NCBI GenBank assembly: GCA_015066165.1
Contig: SVOX01000073.1
Span: 1 to 7,901 of the forward strand
Direction of reading: 5' to 3'
Source: Oscillospiraceae bacterium
Lineage (GTDB): Bacteria > Bacillota > Clostridia > Oscillospirales > Acutalibacteraceae
DNA: 7,901 nt
Positions 1 to 6,833 of this stretch are shown piece after piece. Every line of letters begins with the position of its first letter. The first letter of the stretch is position 1. A program made the position numbers and the translations under genes. Below the pieces are notes generated by a model. The model was not told the origin of the DNA, did not search any database, and saw only the letters and a program-made list of their open reading frames with translations.

Positions 1-360
1 TATACCAAGTTGTTGTGCGGCGCGAAGAACCGGACCGCTAACATAACCGCCTGTACCTACAACAACATCGGGTTTTACTTGTTTCAAAATCTTTTTTGCG
101 CTCATAAGTGATGTTGCCGCTAACTTAACAGCGTTTACATTGTGAATTACAGCACTCGGGCTTAAACTTCTTCTAAAACCCGCAACCTTAATAGTGTGAA
201 AATCATAACCCTTTTCGGGAACTAATTTCGCTTCTAACTTTTCGGCAGTGCCAATATAAGAAATTTCGGCATCGGGATGACGTTCTTTAATATAATCGGC
301 TACAGCCAATGCAGGATTTATATGCCCTGCAGTACCGCCACCTGCAAATAATATTTTCAT
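1..360 (-). CDS. murG: MurG, lipid II-forming GlcNAc transferase (5' part, runs off the window)
   Basis: UDP-GlcNAc:undecaprenyl-diphospho-MurNAc-pentapeptide GlcNAc transferase. It adds GlcNAc to lipid I to give lipid II at the cytoplasmic face of the membrane. Only the first 120 residues of a protein usually about 350-370 long are present, so most of the C-terminal UDP-GlcNAc-binding domain is outside the window. The translation begins MKILFAGGGTAGHINPAL, the first glycine-rich loop of MurG (residues 7-17). It continues with GTAEKLEAKLVP (about 38-49) and the second glycine-rich loop VVGTGGYVSGP (about 100-110). All three are family hallmarks. The start is an ATG at 358-360, preceded by AGAGGGTG seven bases upstream, which overlaps the last base of the ftsW stop codon. 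The gap to ftsW is 12 bases, so the two are almost certainly co-transcribed and possibly translationally coupled. The reading frame is intact to the window edge. Confidence 0.96.
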   Translation of the reverse strand, partial: MKILFAGGGTAGHINPALAVADYIKERHPDAEISYIGTAEKLEAKLVPEKGYDFHTIKVAGFRRSLSPSAVIHNVNAVKLAATSLMSAKKILKQVKPDVVVGTGGYVSGPVLRAAQQLGI

Positions 361-372
361 ATTTACACCCTC

Positions 373-1512
373 TTACGTTTTCTCAACATTTGAACTTCTT
401 GACACCGAAAGTATTACACCCATTTCAGCCAAGAGTATTAAAAGCGACGTACCGCCGTAACTAAAGAACGGTAAACTAATACCTGTGTTTGGAATTGTGT
501 TTGTTACAACCCAAATATTAAGCATTGCTTGAAGTCCTACTTGGAAAGTAAGACCAATTGATAATAGTGCGCCAAATTTATCGGGTGAACGCATAGCAAT
601 TAAAAAGCCACGCCACACAAGCAGGCAGAACAATACAATAATCACAATAGCACCAATAAGTCCCAATTCTTCACACACAATTGAAAAAATGAAATCGTTG
701 TGGGGCTCGGGTACCCAAAGATATTTTTGTCTTGACTGACCAATACCTCTACCCAAAATTCCGCCTGAACCAATAGCCAATAATGACTGAATGGTTTGAA
801 AGCCCTCACCCGTTGGAGCAAGCCAAGGGTCAAGCCAATATTTAATACGGTCAGATGCGTAGCCGATTGCACCGCTTACCACAAGTAAAACAACACCGGC
901 AGCACCCAAACCAATACCGCCAAAGATATAACGTTTTGGTAATCCGCCAACAATTAACAAAACAATGCCAAGGCAAAATACCAAAATTGTTGCCGAAAGG
1001 TGCGGTTCTAAAACAATTAATCCGCAAGTAAGCGCCAATAAAAATACTAAAACTGCGATAAATTTTATATCTCGCATTTGCTTTTGATTACCCGCAATTA
1101 GTGATGCAAAAAGCAAAACTATTGCAAACTTGGCAATTTCAGAAGGTTGAAACGTAACAGGACCAATTGCTATCCAACGTTTAACGTCCATACCGCTTAC
1201 CATTGGAGGCAATGCAAGTAATATTACCAACATTGCAATAACGGCAATAAAAACAAGCCAAGCCAATTTTTTAAGTTTGTGATAATCAATTCTTGAAACT
1301 ATAAGCATTACAATAACACCGACAACTGCAAAAAATGCCTGACGGGTTATAAACTTATAACTGTTGCCGTAATATTCATAAGAATACGCATAACTTGCCG
1401 AAAACAGCATAACCAAACCGATTGTGAGTAATATAAGCACAAAAGATAAAAAGGTTATATCAATTTTTCCGCGTGCGGTAGATATATTTTTTCGTTTAAC
1501 CGCTTTTGCCAT
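373..1512 (-). CDS. ftsW: FtsW/SpoVE, SEDS-family peptidoglycan glycosyltransferase
   Basis: Polytopic membrane protein of the SEDS family (FtsW/RodA/SpoVE), which polymerises lipid II into glycan strands together with a class B PBP. The 379-residue product is almost entirely hydrophobic segments joined by short loops, as expected for about ten membrane spans. Family motifs, numbered from the ATG, are KRWI near 111, QPSE near 122, LEPHLSAT near 168-175 (many relatives have EPDLG here), PEPHNDFIF at 268-276, and NTIPNTGISLPFFSYGGTS near 338-356. Asp273 in HNDF aligns with the Asp held to be catalytic in RodA and FtsW. An in-frame TTG at 1525-1527 would add five residues, but it lies inside the GAGGAGG ribosome binding site, so the ATG at 1510-1512 is the start. 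In Bacillus subtilis the SEDS gene at this cluster position is spoVE. Sequence alone cannot decide whether this copy serves division, sporulation or both. It lies 15 bases after mraY and 12 before murG. Confidence 0.95.
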   Translation of the reverse strand: MAKAVKRKNISTARGKIDITFLSFVLILLTIGLVMLFSASYAYSYEYYGNSYKFITRQAFFAVVGVIVMLIVSRIDYHKLKKLAWLVFIAVIAMLVILLALPPMVSGMDVKRWIAIGPVTFQPSEIAKFAIVLLFASLIAGNQKQMRDIKFIAVLVFLLALTCGLIVLEPHLSATILVFCLGIVLLIVGGLPKRYIFGGIGLGAAGVVLLVVSGAIGYASDRIKYWLDPWLAPTGEGFQTIQSLLAIGSGGILGRGIGQSRQKYLWVPEPHNDFIFSIVCEELGLIGAIVIIVLFCLLVWRGFLIAMRSPDKFGALLSIGLTFQVGLQAMLNIWVVTNTIPNTGISLPFFSYGGTSLLILLAEMGVILSVSRSSNVEKT

Positions 1513-1518
1513 GCGTAT

Positions 1519-1525
1519 CCTCCTC
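1519..1525 (-). promoter_or_regulatory. Ribosome binding site of ftsW (decides the start)
   Basis: The minus strand reads GAGGAGG, then six bases (ATACGC), then ATG at 1510-1512. This is a near-perfect Shine-Dalgarno at ideal spacing. It overlaps the upstream in-frame TTG at 1525-1527, which therefore belongs to the ribosome binding site and not to the coding region. Confidence 0.9.
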
Positions 1526-1527
1526 AA

Positions 1528-2550
1528 TTAAAAGTTAAAAATTATAGGTAATAGTGCAACAAAGCAACCAACAAGGGTTACCAAAGAAAAAACTAAAACA
1601 ATTTTATTTTCAGACCATCCGCACATTTCAAAATGATGATGTAACGGTGCCATTTTGAAAATTCGTTTTTTAGTTTTTTTATAATATGCAACCTGAATAA
1701 TATCAGATAATGCTTCAAACAAATAAATAATTCCTGCGAAAATAAGTAAAACCGGTCTTCCAATTCCAAAAGAAATTGCAACAACAAGTCCACCCAAGAA
1801 CATTGAGCCGGTATCACCCATAAATACTTTTGCGGGATGAGCGTTCCAACAAATAAAGCCGACACAAGCACCCGCAAGTGCTGAACAAAGCACGTTGTTT
1901 GAACTGTTTGCCAAAAATCCCGAAGCCAACATAAAACCGCAAGCCACAACAAGTGTAACACTTGAAGCCAAACCGTCTATACCGTCGGTAAGATTTACAG
2001 CATTTGTAAAACCGTAAATAAAGCAAAGTGCTATAGGCCAAAACAAAAGTCCTACGCCTTTTGTAACGTCAATATCACCAATAAAAGGTATTGTTGTTGT
2101 TTTCATACCTGCTAATGCCAATGAAGTTAAATAAAGTGCCGAAATTAAAAGTTGTAAAAATGTTTTTTGACGGGCAGTAAGACCTAAATTGCGCTTTTTC
2201 ACAACCTTAATATAGTCATCAATAAAGCCGATAGCACCCATAAAAAGAGCCAACATAACGCCTGATATTGTAACTACCAAACGATAATTATCGTTAAAAT
2301 CGGTATAAAAACTATTTTTTGTCAAGAGTGAAAATATTACAGCCATTAAAAGACCAGCCACAACACCCAAAACAATCATTATACCGCCCATTGTTGGTGT
2401 GCCTTGTTTTGATTTGTGCCAATTCGGGCCGTCTTCAAGAATTGTTTGGCCAAATTTTAGTTTGCGAAGATACGGAATTATAATATAACCCGTAAAAAAC
2501 GTAACAGCGAAAGCCACAATAGCAGTTAAAGTAATGGTTAAATCTTTCAT
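1528..2550 (-). CDS. mraY: MraY, phospho-MurNAc-pentapeptide translocase (lipid I synthase)
   Basis: Transfers phospho-MurNAc-pentapeptide from UDP to undecaprenyl phosphate, giving lipid I, the first membrane step of peptidoglycan synthesis. The 340 residues match the usual length (about 320-360) and are mostly membrane segments. Signature stretches in order are DGPNWHKSKQGTPTMGG (40-56), IDDYIK with the Asp pair 111-112, NAVNLTDGIDGLA (183-195), MGDTGSMFLGG (244-254) and PLHHHFE (302-308). The Asp pair, the Asp residues of the NLTDG motif and the HHH motif are the Mg2+-dependent active-site features of the family, and all are present. The start is an ATG with GAAGG seven bases upstream. It lies 31 bases after murE and 15 before ftsW. 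In most related clusters murF precedes mraY and murD follows it. Neither is here, although MraY depends on the UDP-MurNAc-pentapeptide those enzymes help make. Confidence 0.97.
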   Translation of the reverse strand: MKDLTITLTAIVAFAVTFFTGYIIIPYLRKLKFGQTILEDGPNWHKSKQGTPTMGGIMIVLGVVAGLLMAVIFSLLTKNSFYTDFNDNYRLVVTISGVMLALFMGAIGFIDDYIKVVKKRNLGLTARQKTFLQLLISALYLTSLALAGMKTTTIPFIGDIDVTKGVGLLFWPIALCFIYGFTNAVNLTDGIDGLASSVTLVVACGFMLASGFLANSSNNVLCSALAGACVGFICWNAHPAKVFMGDTGSMFLGGLVVAISFGIGRPVLLIFAGIIYLFEALSDIIQVAYYKKTKKRIFKMAPLHHHFEMCGWSENKIVLVFSLVTLVGCFVALLPIIFNF

Positions 2551-2581
2551 ATTAATACCTTCTTACCTTTTAATTACCGAG

Positions 2582-3982
2582 TTATGAAAGAGCCGATTTT
2601 ATAATTTCTCTTTCATCGAACGGAAATTTTTCTTTACCAATGATTTGATAAGTTTCATGTCCCTTACCCGCTAATACTATTATATCATCTTTTTGCCCAA
2701 TTGAAAGAGCAAATTTTATTGCTTCACGGCGGTCTTCAATAACTTTACCGTTAAACAACTTTGAAGGTATGCCTTTCATTATGTCTTCAATAATTTGTGT
2801 GGGGTTTTCTGTACGGGGATTATCGCTTGTTACTATAACGTAATCAGCATAAATGGAAGCAATTTCACCCATAAGCGGACGCTTTGTGCTGTCACGGTCA
2901 CCGCCACAACCAAAAAGTACTATCAAACGGTTTTTTGCACATTCCTTAAATGTTTTTAAAATATTTTTTAATCCGTCGGGTGTGTGTGCATAATCAATAA
3001 TAACAGTAAAATCTTTAGTATCGGGCACTACTTCTGCTCTGCCCTTAACCCCGCCGAATTCTGCCAAAGCCGATTTGACGTCATCAATAGAAATACCAAT
3101 TTCCAAAGCGCAAGCAATAGCGCAAAGTGAATTATAAACTGTAAAATTACCGCCCGTATTCACTTTAATATGTGCTAAACCTTCGCTTAAAAGTTCATAT
3201 TTAATTTGGCTTGGCATACAAGTAACCGCTTTAGCTGTGTAATCGGTTGTATTTTTAACCGAATAAGCAATCTTTTCACATTGAATCTCGTTATAAAGAC
3301 GTTCGCCAAAACTATCATCAACATTTACAACGGCTTTTTCGCACATTGAGAATAATTTTTTCTTTGCTAAATAATATTCTTCAATTGTACCGTGAAAATC
3401 AAGGTGGTCTTGAGTTAAGTTTGTAAACATTGCCACTTCAAAATCCAAACCATAAACATTTTCAAATATGAGCGAGTGAGATGAAACTTCCATTACCACA
3501 TACTCACATTTTTCTCGCTTCATTTCATAGAAAAGTTCATTCAAATAATAAGGATTTGGAGTAGTATTGATAGCAGGTTTTATTTTTTCACCAACCATAT
3601 ACTGATTAGTACCAATAACACCAACTTTTTTGCCTGCTTTTTTGAGAATTGCCTGTAACATATAAGTCACAGATGTTTTGCCGTTGGTACCGGTAACACC
3701 TAAAAATTTAAGGTCTTTTGCAGGATTTCCAAACCAATTAGCACACATAACCGCAAACATTTGCGGTGGATTTTCTACTAATATTGTGTTTTCAAAACCA
3801 ATATCGTTTTTTGTAACAATAACCGAAGCGCCTTTGGCTACTGCATCACGGTCGAATTCGGGTAAACCGTTGGTATTAACAAACACAAAATTTTTCTCAA
3901 CTTTACGAGAATCGTATGTAATGCCACTGATTTCCAAATCGCCTAATTTGTGCTCAAATCCAAGAATTTTTGCTAATTTCAT
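2582..3982 (-). CDS. murE: MurE, UDP-MurNAc-L-Ala-D-Glu:meso-diaminopimelate ligase
   Basis: Cytoplasmic ATP-dependent Mur ligase that adds the third residue to the stem peptide. It has three domains: an N-terminal UDP-binding domain (about 1-90), a central ATPase domain with P-loop GTNGKTS at 98-104, and a C-terminal domain (about 315-466). Other family marks are SSHSL (167-171), NLTQDHLDFHG (188-198), YYLAKKKLF (203-211) where Lys207 matches the carbamoylated lysine, YAHTPDGL (331-338), GCGGDRDSTKRP (358-369) and GKGHETYQ (439-446). DNPR at 387-390 is the motif of meso-diaminopimelate-adding enzymes, so A1-gamma type peptidoglycan is inferred. At 466 residues it is slightly shorter than the usual 480-500. 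The shortening is in the N-terminal domain, where the block after SRKV is compressed and the usual DGH-type motif is absent (PEFDRDAV instead). The start is an ATG with GGAGG six bases upstream. It lies 17 bases after the PBP gene. No murF follows. Confidence 0.96.
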   Translation of the reverse strand: MKLAKILGFEHKLGDLEISGITYDSRKVEKNFVFVNTNGLPEFDRDAVAKGASVIVTKNDIGFENTILVENPPQMFAVMCANWFGNPAKDLKFLGVTGTNGKTSVTYMLQAILKKAGKKVGVIGTNQYMVGEKIKPAINTTPNPYYLNELFYEMKREKCEYVVMEVSSHSLIFENVYGLDFEVAMFTNLTQDHLDFHGTIEEYYLAKKKLFSMCEKAVVNVDDSFGERLYNEIQCEKIAYSVKNTTDYTAKAVTCMPSQIKYELLSEGLAHIKVNTGGNFTVYNSLCAIACALEIGISIDDVKSALAEFGGVKGRAEVVPDTKDFTVIIDYAHTPDGLKNILKTFKECAKNRLIVLFGCGGDRDSTKRPLMGEIASIYADYVIVTSDNPRTENPTQIIEDIMKGIPSKLFNGKVIEDRREAIKFALSIGQKDDIIVLAGKGHETYQIIGKEKFPFDEREIIKSALS

Positions 3983-3999
3983 CTTTTTCCTCCGAAAAA

Positions 4000-6240
4000 T
4001 TATCCGTCAACCGTTGTTTCATCTCTAAAATAGACCGTAACAACAGTTCCTGCATCTACCTTTGTTCCTTTTTTAATACTTTGATTATATGCCTTTAATC
4101 CGCTTGTTGTAATATTGCCCGAAAACTCAATATTTACGCCGGCAGCAGCCGCCGCTTTATTGGCTTCGGTAGCGGTAAGTCCCTTAAAATCGGGTACTGT
4201 GACTGTTTTATCGCTTGATTTATCGGTGTAAAGTATTACTGTACCGCCGTTCACAACCTTACTACCCGCTTCTGGTAACTGGCGTACAACCTTGTCACCG
4301 TTACCTATAACTTTATATTCCAACTTCTTTGAAGTAACCTTTCCTCTTGCTTCTTCAACTTTTGAGCCAACAACATCGGGCACTTCAATTGAAAGTTTTT
4401 TGATTTCATCGTCAGAATAACTTGGCTCATATCCTAAATACGGTAATACGTCTGCCATAATTTTTGCATTTACAGGAGCAGTAATAACACCGCCGTAATA
4501 GTTACTACCCTTTGGTTCGTCAAGCATTACAAATACTGCAACTTCGGGCTTATCAATAGGTGCCACAGTAATACAAGAACCAATGTAAAGATATGTATTA
4601 CCTGTTGCCTGAATTTTTGAAACTTTTTGAGAAGTACCTGTTTTTGCACCAATTTCATATCCCGAAACAATCGAGTTTTTAGCACCGTTTTTAGAAACAT
4701 AGTGCATCAACTCACGGATTTTAGCAGAAGTTGTTTCGGAAATTACTTGTCTTTTATAATTTGTTGAAACTGTTTCAATAACCTTATTATCTTGGTCTAA
4801 TTTCTTTTCAAGTAAATGCGGTTGAATCAAATATCCGCCATTTACCGCCGCTGAAGCCGCCGCCAATAACTGAACGGGAGTAACGTTAAAGGTTTGACCA
4901 AATGAAGATGATGCCAACTCAACAGGACCCATTTTTTCTTCTAAATGGTATGTCGAACGTGATTCACCCGGCAAATCTATACCTGTTTTTTCTGAAAAAC
5001 CAAATGCTTTAAAATATTTAGAAAAGGTTGAAACACCAATTAATTGACCAATTGTAATAAAAGCAGGGTTACAAGAGTTTGAAATAGCATTTTTCAAATC
5101 TTGAGTACCGTGACCGCCGTTTTTCCAACAACCGTATCCTTGACCTGCAACGGTTGTTCTGCCGTTACAATAGAAACTTTGTTTACTGTTTAAAAGATTT
5201 TCTTCAATAGCAATTGCAGCCGTTACAATTTTAAATACCGAACCAGGTTCATAAGTATCAGAAACGGCTTTGTTACGCCATTGACGGTTAAGCAGTTCGC
5301 TTTTTAATTTTGCTTTCTTTTCTTTATCGGTTTCAGCATCAACTAAATTTTGGTCGGCTTTTGATAATTCAAACGCATTATTTGGGTTGAAGTCACCTTT
5401 TATTGCCATTGCGAGAATTGCGCCCGTATTTACGTTCATAACAACCGCAGCGCCACGTTCGGCAATTTCGTTTTGTTCAATAGCAGTTTCAAGGTATTTT
5501 TCAGCAGTATATTGAACATACGAGTCAAGTGTTAAAACAAGCGAAGTGCCTTTTGTGGCTTCTTCAACCTTTTCGTATGTAAAACGCATATCAGTTCCTG
5601 CCGCATTTTTAGCCGCAACAACACGGCCTGCAATACCTGTGAGTTCGTTATCGTAATAACTTTCAATACCCGCAAGGCCTTGCTCATCGGCACCTACAAA
5701 ACCCAATACAACCGATGCTAAAGAATCGTTTGGATAGTAACGCTTTGTTGTTTCGTCAAGACCTATATACTTTGTAATTTCAAGGTCTTTATTAGCCGCA
5801 ATAAATTCGCGTATCTTATCGGCAACCGATTTTTCGATTTTCTTTTTAACAATAACATAATAAGAATTTTTGTCTGTGTTGGCATAAACAGTATCATAAT
5901 CCATCTCCAATATTTCCGAAAGACCTTTTGCAATTGTGGTTCTTACTTGTTCACGTTTGTTTTGGTCTTTTATTTTTTTAATTCCGTTAGGCGTGATATA
6001 CACGGTCCATGCGGTAGAACTTGTGGCAAGGGTTTGCATATTCCGGTCATAAATGTCACCGCGGGGCGCTGTAACCAAACTGTCATACAACTGTTGTTCC
6101 GATGCCTTGCTTTGATATTTTTCACCTTTTAATATCATAATGTTAAAAAGACTGGCGCTTGATACTAATGACAAGCAAAGTATCATAATTACCATAACAA
6201 CAAAGATGCGAGTCATCATTGTTTTACCCGGTTTCAGCAA
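4000..6240 (-). CDS. spoVD: SpoVD/FtsI-type class B penicillin-binding protein with two PASTA domains
   Basis: Membrane-anchored D,D-transpeptidase that cross-links stem peptides outside the membrane, normally paired with a SEDS protein such as the nearby FtsW/SpoVE. The 746 residues run as a short basic N-terminus, one membrane anchor (about 12-36), a dimerisation/pedestal domain beginning around APRGDIYDR (58-66), a transpeptidase domain, and two PASTA repeats (about 617-672 and 678-738). Active-site motifs are SVFK (334-337, catalytic Ser334), SNSCN (387-391) and KTGT (533-536). Cys358, Cys371 and Cys390 lie between or beside these motifs. A Lys/Glu-rich segment near 293-320 precedes the catalytic serine. 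The first in-frame start is TTG at 6238-6240, just after an in-frame TAA and with AGGAG ten bases upstream. The ATG codons at positions 8 and 9 lack a comparable site. The PASTA tail and cluster position point to SpoVD, but if no other class B PBP exists it may be the division enzyme (FtsI/PbpB role). Confidence 0.93.
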   Translation of the reverse strand: MLKPGKTMMTRIFVVMVIMILCLSLVSSASLFNIMILKGEKYQSKASEQQLYDSLVTAPRGDIYDRNMQTLATSSTAWTVYITPNGIKKIKDQNKREQVRTTIAKGLSEILEMDYDTVYANTDKNSYYVIVKKKIEKSVADKIREFIAANKDLEITKYIGLDETTKRYYPNDSLASVVLGFVGADEQGLAGIESYYDNELTGIAGRVVAAKNAAGTDMRFTYEKVEEATKGTSLVLTLDSYVQYTAEKYLETAIEQNEIAERGAAVVMNVNTGAILAMAIKGDFNPNNAFELSKADQNLVDAETDKEKKAKLKSELLNRQWRNKAVSDTYEPGSVFKIVTAAIAIEENLLNSKQSFYCNGRTTVAGQGYGCWKNGGHGTQDLKNAISNSCNPAFITIGQLIGVSTFSKYFKAFGFSEKTGIDLPGESRSTYHLEEKMGPVELASSSFGQTFNVTPVQLLAAASAAVNGGYLIQPHLLEKKLDQDNKVIETVSTNYKRQVISETTSAKIRELMHYVSKNGAKNSIVSGYEIGAKTGTSQKVSKIQATGNTYLYIGSCITVAPIDKPEVAVFVMLDEPKGSNYYGGVITAPVNAKIMADVLPYLGYEPSYSDDEIKKLSIEVPDVVGSKVEEARGKVTSKKLEYKVIGNGDKVVRQLPEAGSKVVNGGTVILYTDKSSDKTVTVPDFKGLTATEANKAAAAAGVNIEFSGNITTSGLKAYNQSIKKGTKVDAGTVVTVYFRDETTVDG

Positions 6241-6250
6241 GTTTTACTCA

Positions 6251-6255
6251 CTCCT
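6251..6255 (-). promoter_or_regulatory. Ribosome binding site supporting the TTG start of the SpoVD-type gene
   Basis: The minus strand reads TTAGGAGTGAGTAAAAC and then TTG at 6238-6240. AGGAG lies ten bases upstream of TTG, slightly long but workable. The nearby ATG codons (6217-6219 and 6214-6216) have only CGGGTAAAACA before them, a much weaker site. A GTG within AGGAGTG is in another frame and meets TGA within a few codons. Confidence 0.6.
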
Positions 6256-6266
6256 AACTTGTAAAA

Positions 6267-6296
6267 AATATATGGCTTTTTTATGCCCAAATACGA
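6267..6296 (-). promoter_or_regulatory. Possible sigma-E-like promoter upstream of the SpoVD-type gene
   Basis: On the minus strand TCGTATT (6290-6296) is followed by a 15-base spacer and CATATATT (6267-6274). As I recall it, the Bacillus subtilis sigma-E consensus is about KMATATT, 14-15 bases, then CATACANT. Each element here differs from that at one defined position. A transcript would begin roughly 20 bases upstream of the TTG start, leaving room for the AGGAG site. B. subtilis spoVD is known to be sigma-E dependent. The region is AT-rich, so a chance match is a real risk, and sporulation in this organism is not shown by the window. Confidence 0.3.
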
Positions 6297-6320
6297 GAGC
6301 CAACTTTTTTGACTCTCGTA
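6292..6320 (-). terminator. 12-bp hairpin in the ftsL-spoVD gap, possible weak terminator, attenuator or processing site
   Basis: The minus-strand RNA can form a 12-bp stem: arm UACGAGAGUCAA, loop AAAAG, arm UUGGCUCUCGUA, with one G-U pair. It is the only strong inverted repeat I found between genes. The tail after the stem is UUUGGGCAU, so it lacks a proper run of U and is not a canonical intrinsic terminator. Essential genes downstream (murE, mraY, murG) also argue against complete termination unless a promoter follows. Partial termination, pausing or RNA processing between the ftsL-like and spoVD parts of the transcript would fit. Confidence 0.4.
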
Positions 6321-6358
6321 CTCTAAATATTATATTATTTTTATCCTAATTATTACTA

Positions 6359-6820
6359 TCATTCAAGAATTGTGCCGTTTGCATTTTTGGCAACGTTCTT
6401 GTCGTTCACTCTTATATATTTAACGTCTTCTTTAGTTGGCTTTTTCATACCAAGTTCAACCGCTTTTGTTTCAAGGTTTAAATAAGAAATTCTTCTTTGG
6501 AATTCAACCTCTAATGCGGTTTTTTCGCTATCGAGTTCAGCCACTGCGGCTTTAACGTCATTAATTTCAGAATTAACTTCGTTTATTTTTATGCGAAGAG
6601 CAATATTTCCGCAAAGCGCCGCCATAACGAATACCAAGCACATTATTGCAGTAACTGTTGGTGAAAGTTTGCGGCTAACAGCTTGTCTTCTTTGCTTTGC
6701 CTTTTGCGCTGTTTTTGGCATAACTACAATATTATCACGGGTATTCACTTTTTTCTCTTTGGGCATAAACATTTCAAAATCGTATGCTAAACTCTCGTTA
6801 TAATACTTTAAGTTATCCAT
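6359..6820 (-). CDS. ftsL: FtsL-like bitopic septum protein
   Basis: Small single-pass membrane protein, probably the FtsL (FtsL/DivIC superfamily) divisome component that links FtsQ/DivIB-type proteins with the SEDS-PBP pair. The 153 residues comprise a hydrophilic cytoplasmic tail of about 53 residues, rich in Lys/Arg at 35-51. One membrane span follows at about 54-75. An external coiled-coil stretch (about 76-111) then has spaced Ile/Val/Leu among Glu/Asp/Lys/Asn, and a short tail begins LNLETKAVELGMKKPT. That short block after the coiled coil is typical of FtsL/DivIC proteins. FtsL sequences are poorly conserved, so the call rests mainly on this layout and on the classic position between rsmH and the class B PBP gene. 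The start is an ATG with GAAGGG seven bases upstream, directly after the rsmH stop (gap 13 bases). It ends in TGA, followed by the 118-base gap with the hairpin. Confidence 0.75.
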   Translation of the reverse strand: MDNLKYYNESLAYDFEMFMPKEKKVNTRDNIVVMPKTAQKAKQRRQAVSRKLSPTVTAIMCLVFVMAALCGNIALRIKINEVNSEINDVKAAVAELDSEKTALEVEFQRRISYLNLETKAVELGMKKPTKEDVKYIRVNDKNVAKNANGTILE

Positions 6821-6833
6821 AAATTTACCCTTC

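Noticed and set aside
1510..1527. Longer FtsW starting at TTG 1525-1527 (five extra residues)
   Set aside because: The extra codons are the GAGGAGG ribosome binding site itself, and the ATG at 1510-1512 sits at ideal spacing.
642..2041. Short minus-strand open frames inside ftsW and mraY (642-872, 1593-1961, 1814-2041)
   Set aside because: They are alternative frames of strongly supported membrane proteins, and their translations show no independent family features.
3678..4028. Plus-strand open frame of 116 codons
   Set aside because: It lies entirely antisense to the 5' part of murE and the PBP end, has no recognisable motif, and the opposite strand is a clear, conserved gene.
6329..6334. 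TATAAT on the minus strand in the gap upstream of the PBP gene, as a sigma-A -10 element
   Set aside because: The -35 position 17 bases upstream reads AGTAAT, a poor match to TTGACA, and the AT-rich gap makes a chance TATAAT likely.
5947..6349. Two short plus-strand open frames (5947-6132 and 6140-6349)
   Set aside because: They are antisense to the 5' end of the SpoVD-type gene and run into the gap. They have no family resemblance and arise from low stop density opposite a hydrophobic anchor.
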